A stretch of DNA of 64,000 nt from Paenibacillus sp. FSL K6-0276 (GTDB lineage: Bacteria; Bacillota; Bacilli; Paenibacillales; Paenibacillaceae), in the NCBI RefSeq assembly GCF_037977235.1, contig NZ_CP150276.1, positions 1,054,001 through 1,118,000 on the forward strand, read 5' to 3'. Both the position numbers and the translations under genes were made by a program. Positions 39,864 through 48,494 of this stretch are shown here, piece after piece. The stretch's first letter is position 1; each line of letters opens with the position of its first letter. The notes under the pieces were generated by a model. That model ran no database searches, was not told the origin of the DNA, and was given only the letters and a program-made list of their open reading frames with translations.

Positions 39864-40550
39864 ATGATGGAAAGTATTCATCCTATATTTACGTGGGGTC
39901 AAGATCGTATTTTTGCAGGTGGCAACCGCGATGTTGTTTTGCTTGTCGAATGGAAAGGGAATATGCTTTCAGAACATAGCCGACCCAGCAGCCATAAAGT
40001 GGTTGCACGTGATATTGAACTACGAGTTTGGCTTGAGCCGCATGTAACTTTTAAGCGCTGTTATGGATGTGAAATGGAAGCGGGAGAAGGCAATTCGCTC
40101 TTGCTTAAGCTTGGTAAAATAAAAACAGGACAACGTAAATTCATAGGGTTGGAATTCACTACCTCTAGTTCAGTAGCAGGTAAATATGAAGCGCTATCCC
40201 TACAATGGAAATATAAAAAGCCAACCGTAGAGCGTGTTCGTGAACTCCCTGTGAAGGTGCTTGAGCTGGAATACGCCCATCATACCCGCATTCTGAGCGA
40301 TACTTGCTGCTTTCATGTTGAGAAACATCTGGAATTGTTGAAGACGGCTGAAACGGTTGAGGAGGCAGCGTCGTTACGAAATAAAGGAGAGTATAGTGAA
40401 GCTCGCGAGATGCTGGGTCGTCATGCAGATAAGCTGTTGCTGCTCGCGGTACGTTCTGGAGATCCTTTGCTGCTTAAAGAGGCTGAAACGTTGTATAAAC
40501 AGATAGAGTTCGAGCATCAGCAGCGCAGTAAAGCGATTGGTGGGATTTAA
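39864..40550 (+). CDS. hypothetical protein resembling the tail of vWA-domain proteins
   Basis: A 228-residue protein. GTG 39855 overlaps the AGAGGTGG site, so ATG 39864 is preferred. Residues about 5-125 look like a beta-sandwich (FTWGQDRIFAGGNRDVVLLV, then GLEFTTSSSVAGKYEALSLQ). Residues about 150-228 are helical (EEAASLRNKGEYSEAREMLG). The same order of beta-sandwich then helical tail follows the von Willebrand A domain in many bacterial vWA proteins, but no vWA domain with a metal-binding motif is present here. It may be a stand-alone version or the remnant of a larger protein. No membrane segment or signal peptide is visible. Confidence 0.6.
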   Translation: MMESIHPIFTWGQDRIFAGGNRDVVLLVEWKGNMLSEHSRPSSHKVVARDIELRVWLEPHVTFKRCYGCEMEAGEGNSLLLKLGKIKTGQRKFIGLEFTTSSSVAGKYEALSLQWKYKKPTVERVRELPVKVLELEYAHHTRILSDTCCFHVEKHLELLKTAETVEEAASLRNKGEYSEAREMLGRHADKLLLLAVRSGDPLLLKEAETLYKQIEFEHQQRSKAIGGI

Positions 40551-40749
40551 TATAGGACACATCTCATGAGGATGCACATAAACGAAAAAAGACCTATACA
40601 TAAATTGGATTTTTTTGCGGAATCGGCGGAAAATAATCAGAAGAATTGTAATATAAAATGTGGTAACATAGTAAAAAAGTTCTATCACAATTTTACTTTT
40701 TTTCATAAAATAATGGGTCTATTTAACCATAAATCAAGGGGAACTGAAT

Positions 40750-41715
40750 ATGACAGACCGATTAATCCGACTGATGCGCATTATTACACTTGTTCAAGCC
40801 AAGCCGGGGATATTAGCCCGTGAATTGGCGGAACGCTGCGGCAACAGCGAGAGAACGATATACCGGGATATGGACGCGCTTAGCGCCATGCATATTCCTA
40901 TTACTCACCTTGGGCATGGAAAAGGTTATGCATTTATTGGGAATTTTGCACTCTATCCCTTGGATTGGTCGGAAGAAGAGGCAACCGCATTTTCGCAATT
41001 ACGCTATATTATGGAAGATATAAAACATGTACTGCCTATAGATTTTGAAAGTGCATATGAAAAAGTAGTCGCAGCTGAATATAAACGAAAGGCTGAGAGA
41101 GAAGAAACGATAGAACGTGCAAGAAGAGAAGTAGGGGCGGGTTGGGCGGAAAGAAACAGCACGCAGATGGAGCAACATTCTTTTCTTACTCCCATCCTGG
41201 AGGCTTTATTAAAGCAAAAAAGCATTCAAGCGAATTATAGTGAAAATGCTTTAGAAGAGAAAGGGATCACCATTGATCCTTATTGTCTTGTCCCGCTGGA
41301 AAGTCGTTTTCACCTCATTGGATTTTGTCATCATCAAGGTGTTATTCGTACATATCATATCAACGATTTTTCAAATGTGAAGCCACTAAATCGTTTCTTT
41401 TCGAAGGAAGCGTTTGATTTGCAAGCCTTTATGAAGCAGAAATGGTCACTCGATCGGGATAGTTTACAGGTAGAGTTCAAAGTGAGATTTTCGGAACGGA
41501 TAATGGAAGGAATTAAGAAAGAAGAATTGCCATTTAAGCCAAACAAAGTGGACCGTCAAGCTCGATGTTTTCATTTTAAAGTTGCAGTGGAACAAGATAT
41601 CGGATTTGTCCGCTGGATTAAGAGATTTGAAGAGGAAGCGGAAATCATAGAGCCTTACTATTATCGCGAAGTGATCAGGCAGCAGTTGGAGAAATGGAGT
41701 TCACACTATAAATAG
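40750..41715 (+). CDS. WYL-domain transcriptional regulator (YafY-like)
   Basis: A 321-residue regulator. Residues 1-60 are a winged helix (LIRLMRIITLVQAKPGILAR, NSERTIYRDMDALSAMHIPI). Residues about 165-235 are a WYL domain (IDPYCLVPLESRFHLIGFCH) and the C-terminal 80 residues form the WCX extension. AAGGGGA precedes ATG 40750. WYL domains bind small molecules or nucleic acids. The target genes are not evident: the adjacent genes do not form an obvious operon with it. Confidence 0.9.
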   Translation: MTDRLIRLMRIITLVQAKPGILARELAERCGNSERTIYRDMDALSAMHIPITHLGHGKGYAFIGNFALYPLDWSEEEATAFSQLRYIMEDIKHVLPIDFESAYEKVVAAEYKRKAEREETIERARREVGAGWAERNSTQMEQHSFLTPILEALLKQKSIQANYSENALEEKGITIDPYCLVPLESRFHLIGFCHHQGVIRTYHINDFSNVKPLNRFFSKEAFDLQAFMKQKWSLDRDSLQVEFKVRFSERIMEGIKKEELPFKPNKVDRQARCFHFKVAVEQDIGFVRWIKRFEEEAEIIEPYYYREVIRQQLEKWSSHYK

Positions 41716-41752
41716 TGATGTTCTCATTTGACCTGTGTTCAATTCGAAAGAT

Positions 41753-41800
41753 AGGGTGCTTGAGCAACCATTTAAATGGTTGCTGGAGGCATCCTTTTTT
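41753..41800 (+). terminator. rho-independent terminator after the WYL regulator
   Basis: Outer arms AGGGTGC and GCATCCT (one wobble) enclose a perfect 22-base palindrome at 41763-41784, followed by a T-run. Confidence 0.85.
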
Positions 41801-41883
41801 GTGAATACTAAATATCTAATTATAACAATATATAACTAAACATATACAAACAAAACTCAATCTATAGAAAATCGAAAAACTGT

Positions 41884-41898
41884 ATGCTAGAATAGCAT
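41884..41898. promoter_or_regulatory. dyad upstream of modA
   Basis: ATGCTA-GAA-TAGCAT is a perfect six-base inverted repeat ending 35 bases before the modA start. It could be the operator of the nearby YvgK-like regulator, but no second copy was found upstream of that regulator. Confidence 0.4.
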
Positions 41899-41932
41899 CA
41901 AATATATACATATGAAAATGGGAGGAATGGAA

Positions 41933-42724
41933 ATGTTTAAGAAATGGACGATCAGAATTCTTGGGGTATTGACAATCTTTTCGGTTGTGAGTTTATCTGC
42001 GGGCTCAGTGGTTGAGGTGGAGGCAGCCACCAAGAAGACAGAGATTATAGTATCCGCTGCAGCCAGCTTGCAAGATAGTCTAGATAAAATGGCTCTTCTC
42101 TATGAGAAGAAGCATCCTGATATTGATTTGGTCTTTAATTATGGTGCATCCGGCACACTACAGAAGCAGATTGAGCAAGGTGCTCCGGCTGATCTATTCT
42201 TCTCGGCAGGAGATAAACAGATGAATGCGTTAGTGGATGGTGGACTCATCTCCGACCATAAGGTTCTGCTTAAGAATCAATTGGTTCTGGTCGTACCGTC
42301 GAATTCAAATGCTTCATTAACTACGATCACTCAACTTACGGATAAAGCCTTTAAAAAGGTAGCGGTGGGACAGCCTGAATCTGTGCCCGCAGGCCAATAT
42401 GCTCAACAATCGTTAGCTGCGAAGAAGGTATGGGATACGTTGCTGCAAAACAAGCTTGTCTTTGCGAAGGATGTCCGTCAGGTACTTTCTTACGTCGAAA
42501 CGGGGAATGTCGATGCAGGCTTTGTTTATAAGACAGATGCGCTGACTTCAAAGAAGACCAAGATCGCCCTTACAGTGGGTCCACATGTTCACAAAGCCAT
42601 TAATTATCCGGCAGGTATCGTGAAGAATTCGAAGAATCAGAAGGAGGCTAAGGAGCTGTACAGTTATCTTCAGAGCAAGGAAGCTAGTGATATTTTTGCA
42701 AGTTATGGCTTCTTGCTTCCTTAA
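41933..42724 (+). CDS. modA: molybdate-binding protein ModA (YvgL-like)
   Basis: A 263-residue extracytoplasmic binding protein. Of four in-frame ATGs, 41933 is six bases after GGAGGA and is chosen. The mature part opens IIVSAAASLQDSLDKMALLY, the ModA pattern, with FNYGASGTLQKQIEQGAPAD and YVETGNVDAGFVYKTDA. It binds molybdate or tungstate and passes it to ModB. The signal peptide ends VEAATKK and contains no cysteine, so it is not a lipoprotein. That is unusual for a binding protein in a monoderm; the uncleaved segment could serve as anchor. The permease gene starts 34 bases downstream. Confidence 0.92.
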   Translation: MFKKWTIRILGVLTIFSVVSLSAGSVVEVEAATKKTEIIVSAAASLQDSLDKMALLYEKKHPDIDLVFNYGASGTLQKQIEQGAPADLFFSAGDKQMNALVDGGLISDHKVLLKNQLVLVVPSNSNASLTTITQLTDKAFKKVAVGQPESVPAGQYAQQSLAAKKVWDTLLQNKLVFAKDVRQVLSYVETGNVDAGFVYKTDALTSKKTKIALTVGPHVHKAINYPAGIVKNSKNQKEAKELYSYLQSKEASDIFASYGFLLP

Positions 42725-42758
42725 TAAGAAATCATGAGTAGAAGCGGGGTGGATAAGG

Positions 42759-43421
42759 ATGGAAATAAACTGGACTGATTTCTTCGCCCCGGTATGGCTT
42801 TCCGTTAAAATATCAGTAATTACCAGCATCATTGTGTTCATTCTGGCAACGGCTGCGGCTAAGGCTATGGCAGGTCGGAAATTTCCTGGTTATAGCTTGG
42901 TCGAGACTGTAATGCTGCTTCCGCTCGTGTTGCCGCCGACAGTTGTCGGATTTGTGCTGTTGGTCGTCTTAGGTCGTCGTAGCTGGATTGGCAGATGGTA
43001 TGAACAGATGACGGAGCATACGATTCTTTTCACATGGGGGGCTGCGGTTATCGCCGCGGTTGTCGTAGCTTTTCCTCTCGTCTACCGCACGGTGAAGGCG
43101 GGCTTTGAAGGCGTGGAACCAGATCTTGAAGATGCGGCGCGTGCACAGGGAGCGAGTGAACTGCAAGTACTTCGTTATGTTACATTGCCCCTTGCAGGTC
43201 GCTCATTAGCTGCTGGGTATGTTCTGGGTTTTGCTCGTGGTTTAGGAGAGTTCGGCGCTACGATCATGGTAGCCGGAAATATTCCTGGCCGCACGCAGAC
43301 TGTGCCTACAGCGATCTATGTTGCGGTGGATGGCGGCAACATGACTCTTGCTTGGATGTGGGTGTGCTCCATTATTGTTATGTCTGCTGTGATGTTGATG
43401 TTTGTGAACCGGCGTACTTAA
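42759..43421 (+). CDS. modB: molybdate ABC transporter permease ModB (YvgM-like)
   Basis: A 220-residue permease with five to six membrane segments. The ABC-interaction loop is seen in EPDLEDAARAQGASELQVLR, and GLGEFGATIMVAGNIPG and RTQTVPTAIYVAVDGG are typical of ModB/CysT permeases. There is no modC ATPase gene next to it. The stop codon is followed directly by a strong terminator. The B. subtilis yvgL-yvgM pair also lacks an adjacent ATPase, so a shared or distant ATPase is likely. Confidence 0.93.
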   Translation: MEINWTDFFAPVWLSVKISVITSIIVFILATAAAKAMAGRKFPGYSLVETVMLLPLVLPPTVVGFVLLVVLGRRSWIGRWYEQMTEHTILFTWGAAVIAAVVVAFPLVYRTVKAGFEGVEPDLEDAARAQGASELQVLRYVTLPLAGRSLAAGYVLGFARGLGEFGATIMVAGNIPGRTQTVPTAIYVAVDGGNMTLAWMWVCSIIVMSAVMLMFVNRRT

Positions 43422-43423
43422 AA

Positions 43424-43479
43424 AAACACCAGGCAGCGATTCTCCGATTATTGGAGTATTGCTGCCTGGTGTTTTTGGT
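43424..43479 (+). terminator. rho-independent terminator after modB
   Basis: A 14-base stem (43424-43437 with 43461-43474) encloses an inner CTCC/GGAG stem and is followed by T. It starts three bases after the modB stop codon. Confidence 0.9.
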
Positions 43480-43574
43480 CTGCGGTGGGTCGCTTGAGGA
43501 AATGATGGGCAAGTGAAAGCCGACCGACCTCGAGGTTGGCTATTATTATGGGATATTGATGGAATCTGTGAGTT

Positions 43575-43757
43575 AACTGCATTCTATACAGTTATTCCGT
43601 TTGTAAAAGGGATCATTCGGATTATAACTGTATTCTATACAATTAAAAACTAGAAAATCCATCAATAAGGTAGTAAATCAAGATAATAAGTGTAGGAAAT
43701 ACAGTTATATCCATTGGCGAATAATTTGAAGAATTATAGTTGTACTAAATACAGTTA
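43575..43757. repeat. cluster of four AACTGTA-N-TACAGTTA palindromic repeats
   Basis: Four related, roughly palindromic 20-base copies lie at 43575-43594, 43626-43645, 43688-43706 and 43738-43757. The consensus is AACTGTA, about six variable bases, TACAGTTA. Copies 1 and 2 keep the left half best; copies 3 and 4 keep AATACAGTTA. Spacing is 51, 62 and 50 bases. They fill most of the 395-base gap between modB and the YvgK-like gene, which has no coding frame. They could be operators or a dispersed palindromic repeat family. Confidence 0.65.
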
Positions 43758-43816
43758 AATGTTTAAATGTATTGCTTCCGTCGATCCTCTATACAGCTAC
43801 GCAAGCCTGTGCTCTC

Positions 43817-44791
43817 TCAGGTCTCGTAAATAATCGTCCCTGTTTCCGTGAGATCGTATCCATGAATGGAGCCAAGCTCACTCTGAAAAGCTGGCGAACG
43901 TAAAATATCAATCACTGTAGCGATCCACTGCTCATGCTCCGGCTTCTTAAGCATCACGAGATCGTAACACTCCTGAATCAAGGGAATGAAATCAATGCCG
44001 TCGACAATTTTGGCAGCCTTCTCGGTGCCGATTGCCACATCCGCTTCTCCTCGTGCCACTTTACCGGCGACCGCCAAATGGCTATTCTCCTCCTGCTCAT
44101 ATCCAGATAGACTTGCGGCTGGAATGCCGTGCAATCGGAGCTGTTCATCCAATAACACACGTGCGCCAGAGCCACGTTCTCTATTGATCAGTGTGAGCCC
44201 TCCCTGTTGTAGATGAGACCAATCATGAAGACCTCTAGGGTTTCCCTTTTGAACATACAATCCTGCACTTCGGGTCAACAGACGGACTACAACATAAGAG
44301 AAGCCCACAAGTATTTTACGGATATAGGGAAGGTTATATTCTCCAGTATCCCCGTCGAGCAGATGAGTACTGACGATGTCCGATTCGCCCTGATACATAG
44401 CAATTAGACTGTCTAGACTGCCGGCGTAAGAACGAAGAGGGCGCTCAGTAGGCAGGTGACGCTCCAAATAGGTGGCTAGAATATCCAGTGACATATCCTG
44501 ACCCGTAATAACAAGGCTGTGTCCTGCATCTTTACTGCTAATATGGCTAGAATGGGCTCCAGCTTGAGTTGGAGGATTCGCTCCAGCAAAAGTCAGCGGA
44601 AATGTCGATGGGGCCATGCCACTCCGAGTATTCTGTTTGTAAACTTCCAAATCCGATTGATCCACACGCATCTGTTTTCCTACACGGTAGGAGGGGAGCT
44701 CCCCTTTTTTAATTAGGTCATATACTTTTAATTTCGATATCTTCAGTAAACGGGCAATTTCCTCAGTCGTATATGATGTATTATCAGACAT
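43817..44791 (-). CDS. HTH / periplasmic-binding-like regulator (YvgK-like)
   Basis: A 324-residue cytoplasmic regulator. Residues 5-55 are an excisionase/MerR-type helix-turn-helix (YTTEEIARLLKISKLKVYDL, then GELPSYRVGKQMRV). Residues about 100-324 are a PBP-like ligand-binding domain (SYAGSLDSLIAMYQGESDIV, LINRERGSGARVLLDEQLRL, AVAGKVARGEADVAIGTEKA). Proteins of this build are found next to modA-modB and are taken to sense molybdate or molybdenum cofactor. The B. subtilis yvgK-yvgL-yvgM neighbourhood is the closest named parallel. Here it is convergent with modB, separated by the repeat cluster. Confidence 0.88.
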   Translation of the reverse strand: MSDNTSYTTEEIARLLKISKLKVYDLIKKGELPSYRVGKQMRVDQSDLEVYKQNTRSGMAPSTFPLTFAGANPPTQAGAHSSHISSKDAGHSLVITGQDMSLDILATYLERHLPTERPLRSYAGSLDSLIAMYQGESDIVSTHLLDGDTGEYNLPYIRKILVGFSYVVVRLLTRSAGLYVQKGNPRGLHDWSHLQQGGLTLINRERGSGARVLLDEQLRLHGIPAASLSGYEQEENSHLAVAGKVARGEADVAIGTEKAAKIVDGIDFIPLIQECYDLVMLKKPEHEQWIATVIDILRSPAFQSELGSIHGYDLTETGTIIYET

Positions 44792-44857
44792 GATAAAAGC
44801 CTCCAGAACTTCATATTAGGACAAGACTACCCTATTTTGAAGTCCTGTGCAATTAGG

Positions 44858-45607
44858 CTATTGTGGTTTACCCGCCTGCTGTGTATTGGATAGCTTGATC
44901 AATTCTGAAACGGTGACAAATCGAAAACCTCTCTTTTCTAATTCCGGCAAAATAATTTTGAGCGCCTCTCTGGTCTGGGATTGTCCATGCACATGATCAT
45001 GAAACAGAACGATGTCGCCATTATGTGCATTTCGAATAACCTTGTTCACGATACTGTGCACTCCAGGGCGATTCCAATCGCGTGTATCCTGATGCCAGGA
45101 CCATAAAATAGGCTTTAAGCCCATGTTGTTTGAAATATCCACTAGCGTCTCGTCATACATTCCACCTGGAGGTCTGAACAATGCGCTATGCTTTCCAGAG
45201 ACCTTTACAATCTCTTCTTCGGTTAAATTCAGCTCCCGCTCAAACTGGGCTTTGTTAATAGGTTTTCTAAAATAAACGTGATTGTAGGTATGGTTAGCTA
45301 ATTCATGCCCTTCGGAAATGACTCGTTTGGCCACTTCTGGATACGCTGCAATTCTTTTTCCGATAGCAAAGAAGGTGCATTTCGCATGATATTGACTTAA
45401 TACCTTTAATATTTGATCGGTTTCAGAAGGGTCAGGACCGTCATCGAACGTCAATGCAATTACTTTTTGGTTAGTATGTACTTCCCAAATCATGTCTCCT
45501 CTCTTTTCGTAGTAGTCGCGGTTTTTACTCGGGCTACCTAGGGCGGAGTTCGTGAAGCATAACAAGAGTGAGAGGGTAGTCATCATAATTTTGCTGCTAG
45601 TTTTCAT
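44858..45607 (-). CDS. polysaccharide deacetylase (NodB/CE4 family)
   Basis: A 249-residue exported enzyme. Residues 1-24 are a signal peptide. The NodB domain shows the family motifs in order: ALTFDDGPDPSE (Asp55-Asp56), the zinc ligands in GHELANHTYNH, LFRPPGG, a Trp-rich LWSWHQDTRDW and LFHDHVHG. It removes acetyl groups from amino sugars of peptidoglycan or chitin-like polymers, outside the membrane. The length is that of a minimal CE4 enzyme. It is monocistronic and divergent from the dGTPase-like gene. Confidence 0.92.
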   Translation of the reverse strand: MKTSSKIMMTTLSLLLCFTNSALGSPSKNRDYYEKRGDMIWEVHTNQKVIALTFDDGPDPSETDQILKVLSQYHAKCTFFAIGKRIAAYPEVAKRVISEGHELANHTYNHVYFRKPINKAQFERELNLTEEEIVKVSGKHSALFRPPGGMYDETLVDISNNMGLKPILWSWHQDTRDWNRPGVHSIVNKVIRNAHNGDIVLFHDHVHGQSQTREALKIILPELEKRGFRFVTVSELIKLSNTQQAGKPQ

Positions 45608-45820
45608 GTATTCACCTGTTTTTTTTATTTTAGAATGCTCCTATAGATGGTTAAACTATTCATAGCACGATTAATCTCTCCATTTAACTTAGTTTTAGAT
45701 TGGTGGATTACTTCCATCACTTTTGGGATTGGAACAGCATTTGTTTTTTGATGTGAAAATTGTTATGAAAATACCTTATAATGAAGTTCAATATACAGAC
45801 ATTTGGTTAGGGGTGGGAAT

Positions 45821-47230
45821 ATGACACTTATTGAGAAAAGAGAACACCGGCAGTATCCGGAAATTACCCGCCTAGAAACGTCGAGAGCTGCTTATGAGCG
45901 TGATTATTCACGCCTGATTCATTCGCCTACTTTTCGTAGGCTGCAAGGCAAATCTCAAGTGTTCGGGGCTGGCACGGGTGATTATTACCGGACGCGTCTG
46001 ACTCATTCACTTGAAGTTGCACAGATCGCTCGTGAGGCAGCGAAAAGTCTGCTCAGATCTTACCCAGAGGTGGAGACGAGTAAGGCGGAGAATCCGGGGC
46101 TTGTTATAGATCCAGAGGTAGTGGAATGCGCAGCTATTGCTCATGATTTTGGTCACCCCCCCTTCGGACATAAAGGGGAAGAGGTGCTCGATAATATTTT
46201 GGAGCAGCTTATTGAAAAGAAGACTAATGAAGCTGCCCTGCAATCTGGAGCAACAGGTGCAGAGAGACTGCTGATTCATGAGCAGATGAAGCAGCGCTAT
46301 GAGCATTTTGAAGGCAATGCTCACAATTATCGGCTGATTATGTTTCTGGAGAAGCGTGAGAACATTGATGGACTAAATCTATCTGATGCAGTGCTACTCG
46401 GAATTAATAAATATCCTTTTCCTGGCACCTCGCTGAAGAAGGGGATGTACCTTCACGAATGGGCATATATTTCGGAGATTCGCAAAGAGTGGGGAATACC
46501 AGCAGGTAAGAAAACGTTGGAAGCCCAGCTTATGGACCTTTGCGACGATATCGCTTATTCTGCACATGATTTGGAGGATGGGATTAAGGCTGGAAAGATT
46601 GAGGTGCATGAACACTTTATGCATGATTCCTATATTCAGCGGCTTATCGTAGAGAAAATCACAACACTAGAGGATTTCTTCTGGAAGGGTTGGGAGGAGG
46701 AAGGCATTCGCGCTAAGGTCGAAGAGGTGCTTAGTTCATTTCTTCGAGTATGGATGGAGAAAATGCCAACCTGCGAGAACGACTATTCCAGAACTCGGCG
46801 TGAAGTTAAGGCTTATTGGGTCAGCACCTTTGTTGCAAGTCTGGGTGTGATCCCTGATGGGGACTGGAAGAAGGTCACCTTTATAAAGGAAGGAAAAGAA
46901 GATGAGGATATGCTACGGACCGTAAGCGTGCTGAAAAGCTTCGCTTGGGTCACGATGATTCGTGATTTACGTGTGCAGCGGCTTCAGAAACGTAGTGAAT
47001 GGATTTTGCGCCGTCTTTGGGGAGCTTTTCTTGATCCGCAGACGTCTAAAGCCATTATTCCATCAGATTGGCTACAACGCTTTGAGAAAGATCAGAAGCA
47101 AGCAAATCCGATCTGGACCTGGGAACATATGGTGATTGATTATATCGCCGGGATGACGGATGCCTTTGCTGAGAAAATATATAATGAGCTATATGGGTTG
47201 AAGGTCGGCTCGATTTATGATTTGGATTAG
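45821..47230 (+). CDS. deoxyguanosinetriphosphate triphosphohydrolase-like HD protein
   Basis: A 469-residue HD-domain phosphohydrolase. The frame extends to 45803, but ATG 45821 follows GGGGTGGG. Motifs: RDYSRLIHSPTFRRLQGKSQ (the sequence reads YERDYSRL), TRLTHSLEVAQIAREA with the first metal His, and CAAIAHDFGHPPFGHKGEE with the His-Asp pair. These are the blocks of the Dgt family, which cleaves dGTP (and often other dNTPs) to deoxynucleoside and triphosphate. Whether it is specific for dGTP cannot be told. A strong terminator follows. Confidence 0.9.
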   Translation: MTLIEKREHRQYPEITRLETSRAAYERDYSRLIHSPTFRRLQGKSQVFGAGTGDYYRTRLTHSLEVAQIAREAAKSLLRSYPEVETSKAENPGLVIDPEVVECAAIAHDFGHPPFGHKGEEVLDNILEQLIEKKTNEAALQSGATGAERLLIHEQMKQRYEHFEGNAHNYRLIMFLEKRENIDGLNLSDAVLLGINKYPFPGTSLKKGMYLHEWAYISEIRKEWGIPAGKKTLEAQLMDLCDDIAYSAHDLEDGIKAGKIEVHEHFMHDSYIQRLIVEKITTLEDFFWKGWEEEGIRAKVEEVLSSFLRVWMEKMPTCENDYSRTRREVKAYWVSTFVASLGVIPDGDWKKVTFIKEGKEDEDMLRTVSVLKSFAWVTMIRDLRVQRLQKRSEWILRRLWGAFLDPQTSKAIIPSDWLQRFEKDQKQANPIWTWEHMVIDYIAGMTDAFAEKIYNELYGLKVGSIYDLD

Positions 47231-47260
47231 ATAGACGAGAAGATCAAAAGCATTTTATAA

Positions 47261-47315
47261 GAGGTCCCTGCTTGTTCATTTAGGTTTTTTAAATGAACAA
47301 GCAGGGACTCTTTTT
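47261..47315 (+). terminator. rho-independent terminator after the dGTPase-like gene
   Basis: A stem of about 20 bases (arms near 47261-47281 and 47291-47310, one bulged G) is followed by a T-run. Confidence 0.92.
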
Positions 47316-47449
47316 ATAGGACAAGTTCATTATTATTGATTTAAATACCATTGTATCGCAGTAACATCCATTTAACTAACCTCTCTTTATATGTGATTCC
47401 TGGATTTTCTCATTATAGAACAAGTGTTCCTAGAAATCAATTCCTAAAA

Positions 47450-48406
47450 TTAATATTGGCGGGCATAATCGACGAGATTTAGGGATGGAGTGCCAGATGA
47501 TAAATAGGAATTCATATTTTCGGTAAAAATATTTACGATCCGATTAGCGTATTGATCTGTTACGCCTGCGGAATGTGGAGTGATGATTACCTGCTCCATA
47601 GCCCAAAGTGGATGATCCTGCGGAAGGGGTTCGGTCTCGAATACATCCAATCCGGCACCGCGAAGCTGCCCACGATTCAGTGCATCGATTAGAGCCTCGG
47701 TATCGGTAGTCGCTCCACGTCCAACGTTAATGTAATAGGAGCCTTGTTTAAAGGCGGAGAAGATTGCAGTATTAAATAAATGTTTAGTCTCATCAGTGAT
47801 AGGGAGTATGTTGATGATAAAGTCGCCTTGGCTCACAGCTTCTGGCAGGTGGCCTGTGGTATATACTTGATCAAAATCAGCGAGCGGTTTACCTGAGCGA
47901 CTCACCCCGATGGTCTTCATCCGGAAGGCTTTAGCAATTCTAGCTGTTTCGCTGCCGATGGCCCCGGTTCCAACAATAACGGCTGTCTTGCCAAATAATT
48001 CACTTTCACTACCCTCAGAGTTCCAGTAGCGATTCTGCTGATTACGTACTGCTGTATGCAAATTACGTGTAAAGAGTAGCATGAAGCCGAAGATTACCGC
48101 AGAAATAGGCTCGGCATGAACTCCGCTGGCGCTGGTCAAAAGAATACCACGTTCCTTAAAACGCTCAAGCGGAAGTTTTTCAATTCCAGCAGACCAAGAT
48201 TGTACCCAGCGAAGGGGGGAATCTGGACGAAGAAGTGTATCGGCAATGCCTTTGGCCCAGCCGATTACGATTTCAGCATCAGCAAGAAGCTGTAGATCCG
48301 GATTTTTGCCATTTCCTTGCGTGAATGTATAACCGGGGGCCGCCGCTCTGATCCTTTCCTGTTGCTGGGCTGTAAGTGGCTGTAAACATACTATGGACTT
48401 AGTCAT
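47450..48406 (-). CDS. D-2-hydroxyacid dehydrogenase
   Basis: A 318-residue NAD(P)-dependent dehydrogenase. The frame extends to 48469, but ATG 48406, eight bases after AGGAGG, begins the family domain. It shows the nucleotide-binding glycine motif VIVGTGAIGSETARIAK, the catalytic Arg region INVGRGATTDTEALIDALNR, GLDVFETEPLPQDHPLWAME and ITPHSAGVT with the catalytic His. The group reduces 2-keto acids; the substrate is unknown, and similar proteins are often annotated as glyoxylate/hydroxypyruvate reductases. It is divergent from thpR. Confidence 0.9.
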   Translation of the reverse strand: MTKSIVCLQPLTAQQQERIRAAAPGYTFTQGNGKNPDLQLLADAEIVIGWAKGIADTLLRPDSPLRWVQSWSAGIEKLPLERFKERGILLTSASGVHAEPISAVIFGFMLLFTRNLHTAVRNQQNRYWNSEGSESELFGKTAVIVGTGAIGSETARIAKAFRMKTIGVSRSGKPLADFDQVYTTGHLPEAVSQGDFIINILPITDETKHLFNTAIFSAFKQGSYYINVGRGATTDTEALIDALNRGQLRGAGLDVFETEPLPQDHPLWAMEQVIITPHSAGVTDQYANRIVNIFTENMNSYLSSGTPSLNLVDYARQY

Positions 48407-48494
48407 GATGTATTCCTCCTGCTCTACGGTTTGATGAAAATGGATAATGTTATAGGATAAGGATACCAAATCTATAGGAGAAGGTGAAATTGAT

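Noticed and set aside
42759..43421. Loss of modC by deletion
   Set aside because: The terminator directly after modB looks intact, and the yvgL-yvgM arrangement of Bacillus also lacks an adjacent ATPase gene.
43575..43757. CRISPR array
   Set aside because: The repeats are short, degenerate and unevenly spaced, with no cas genes nearby.
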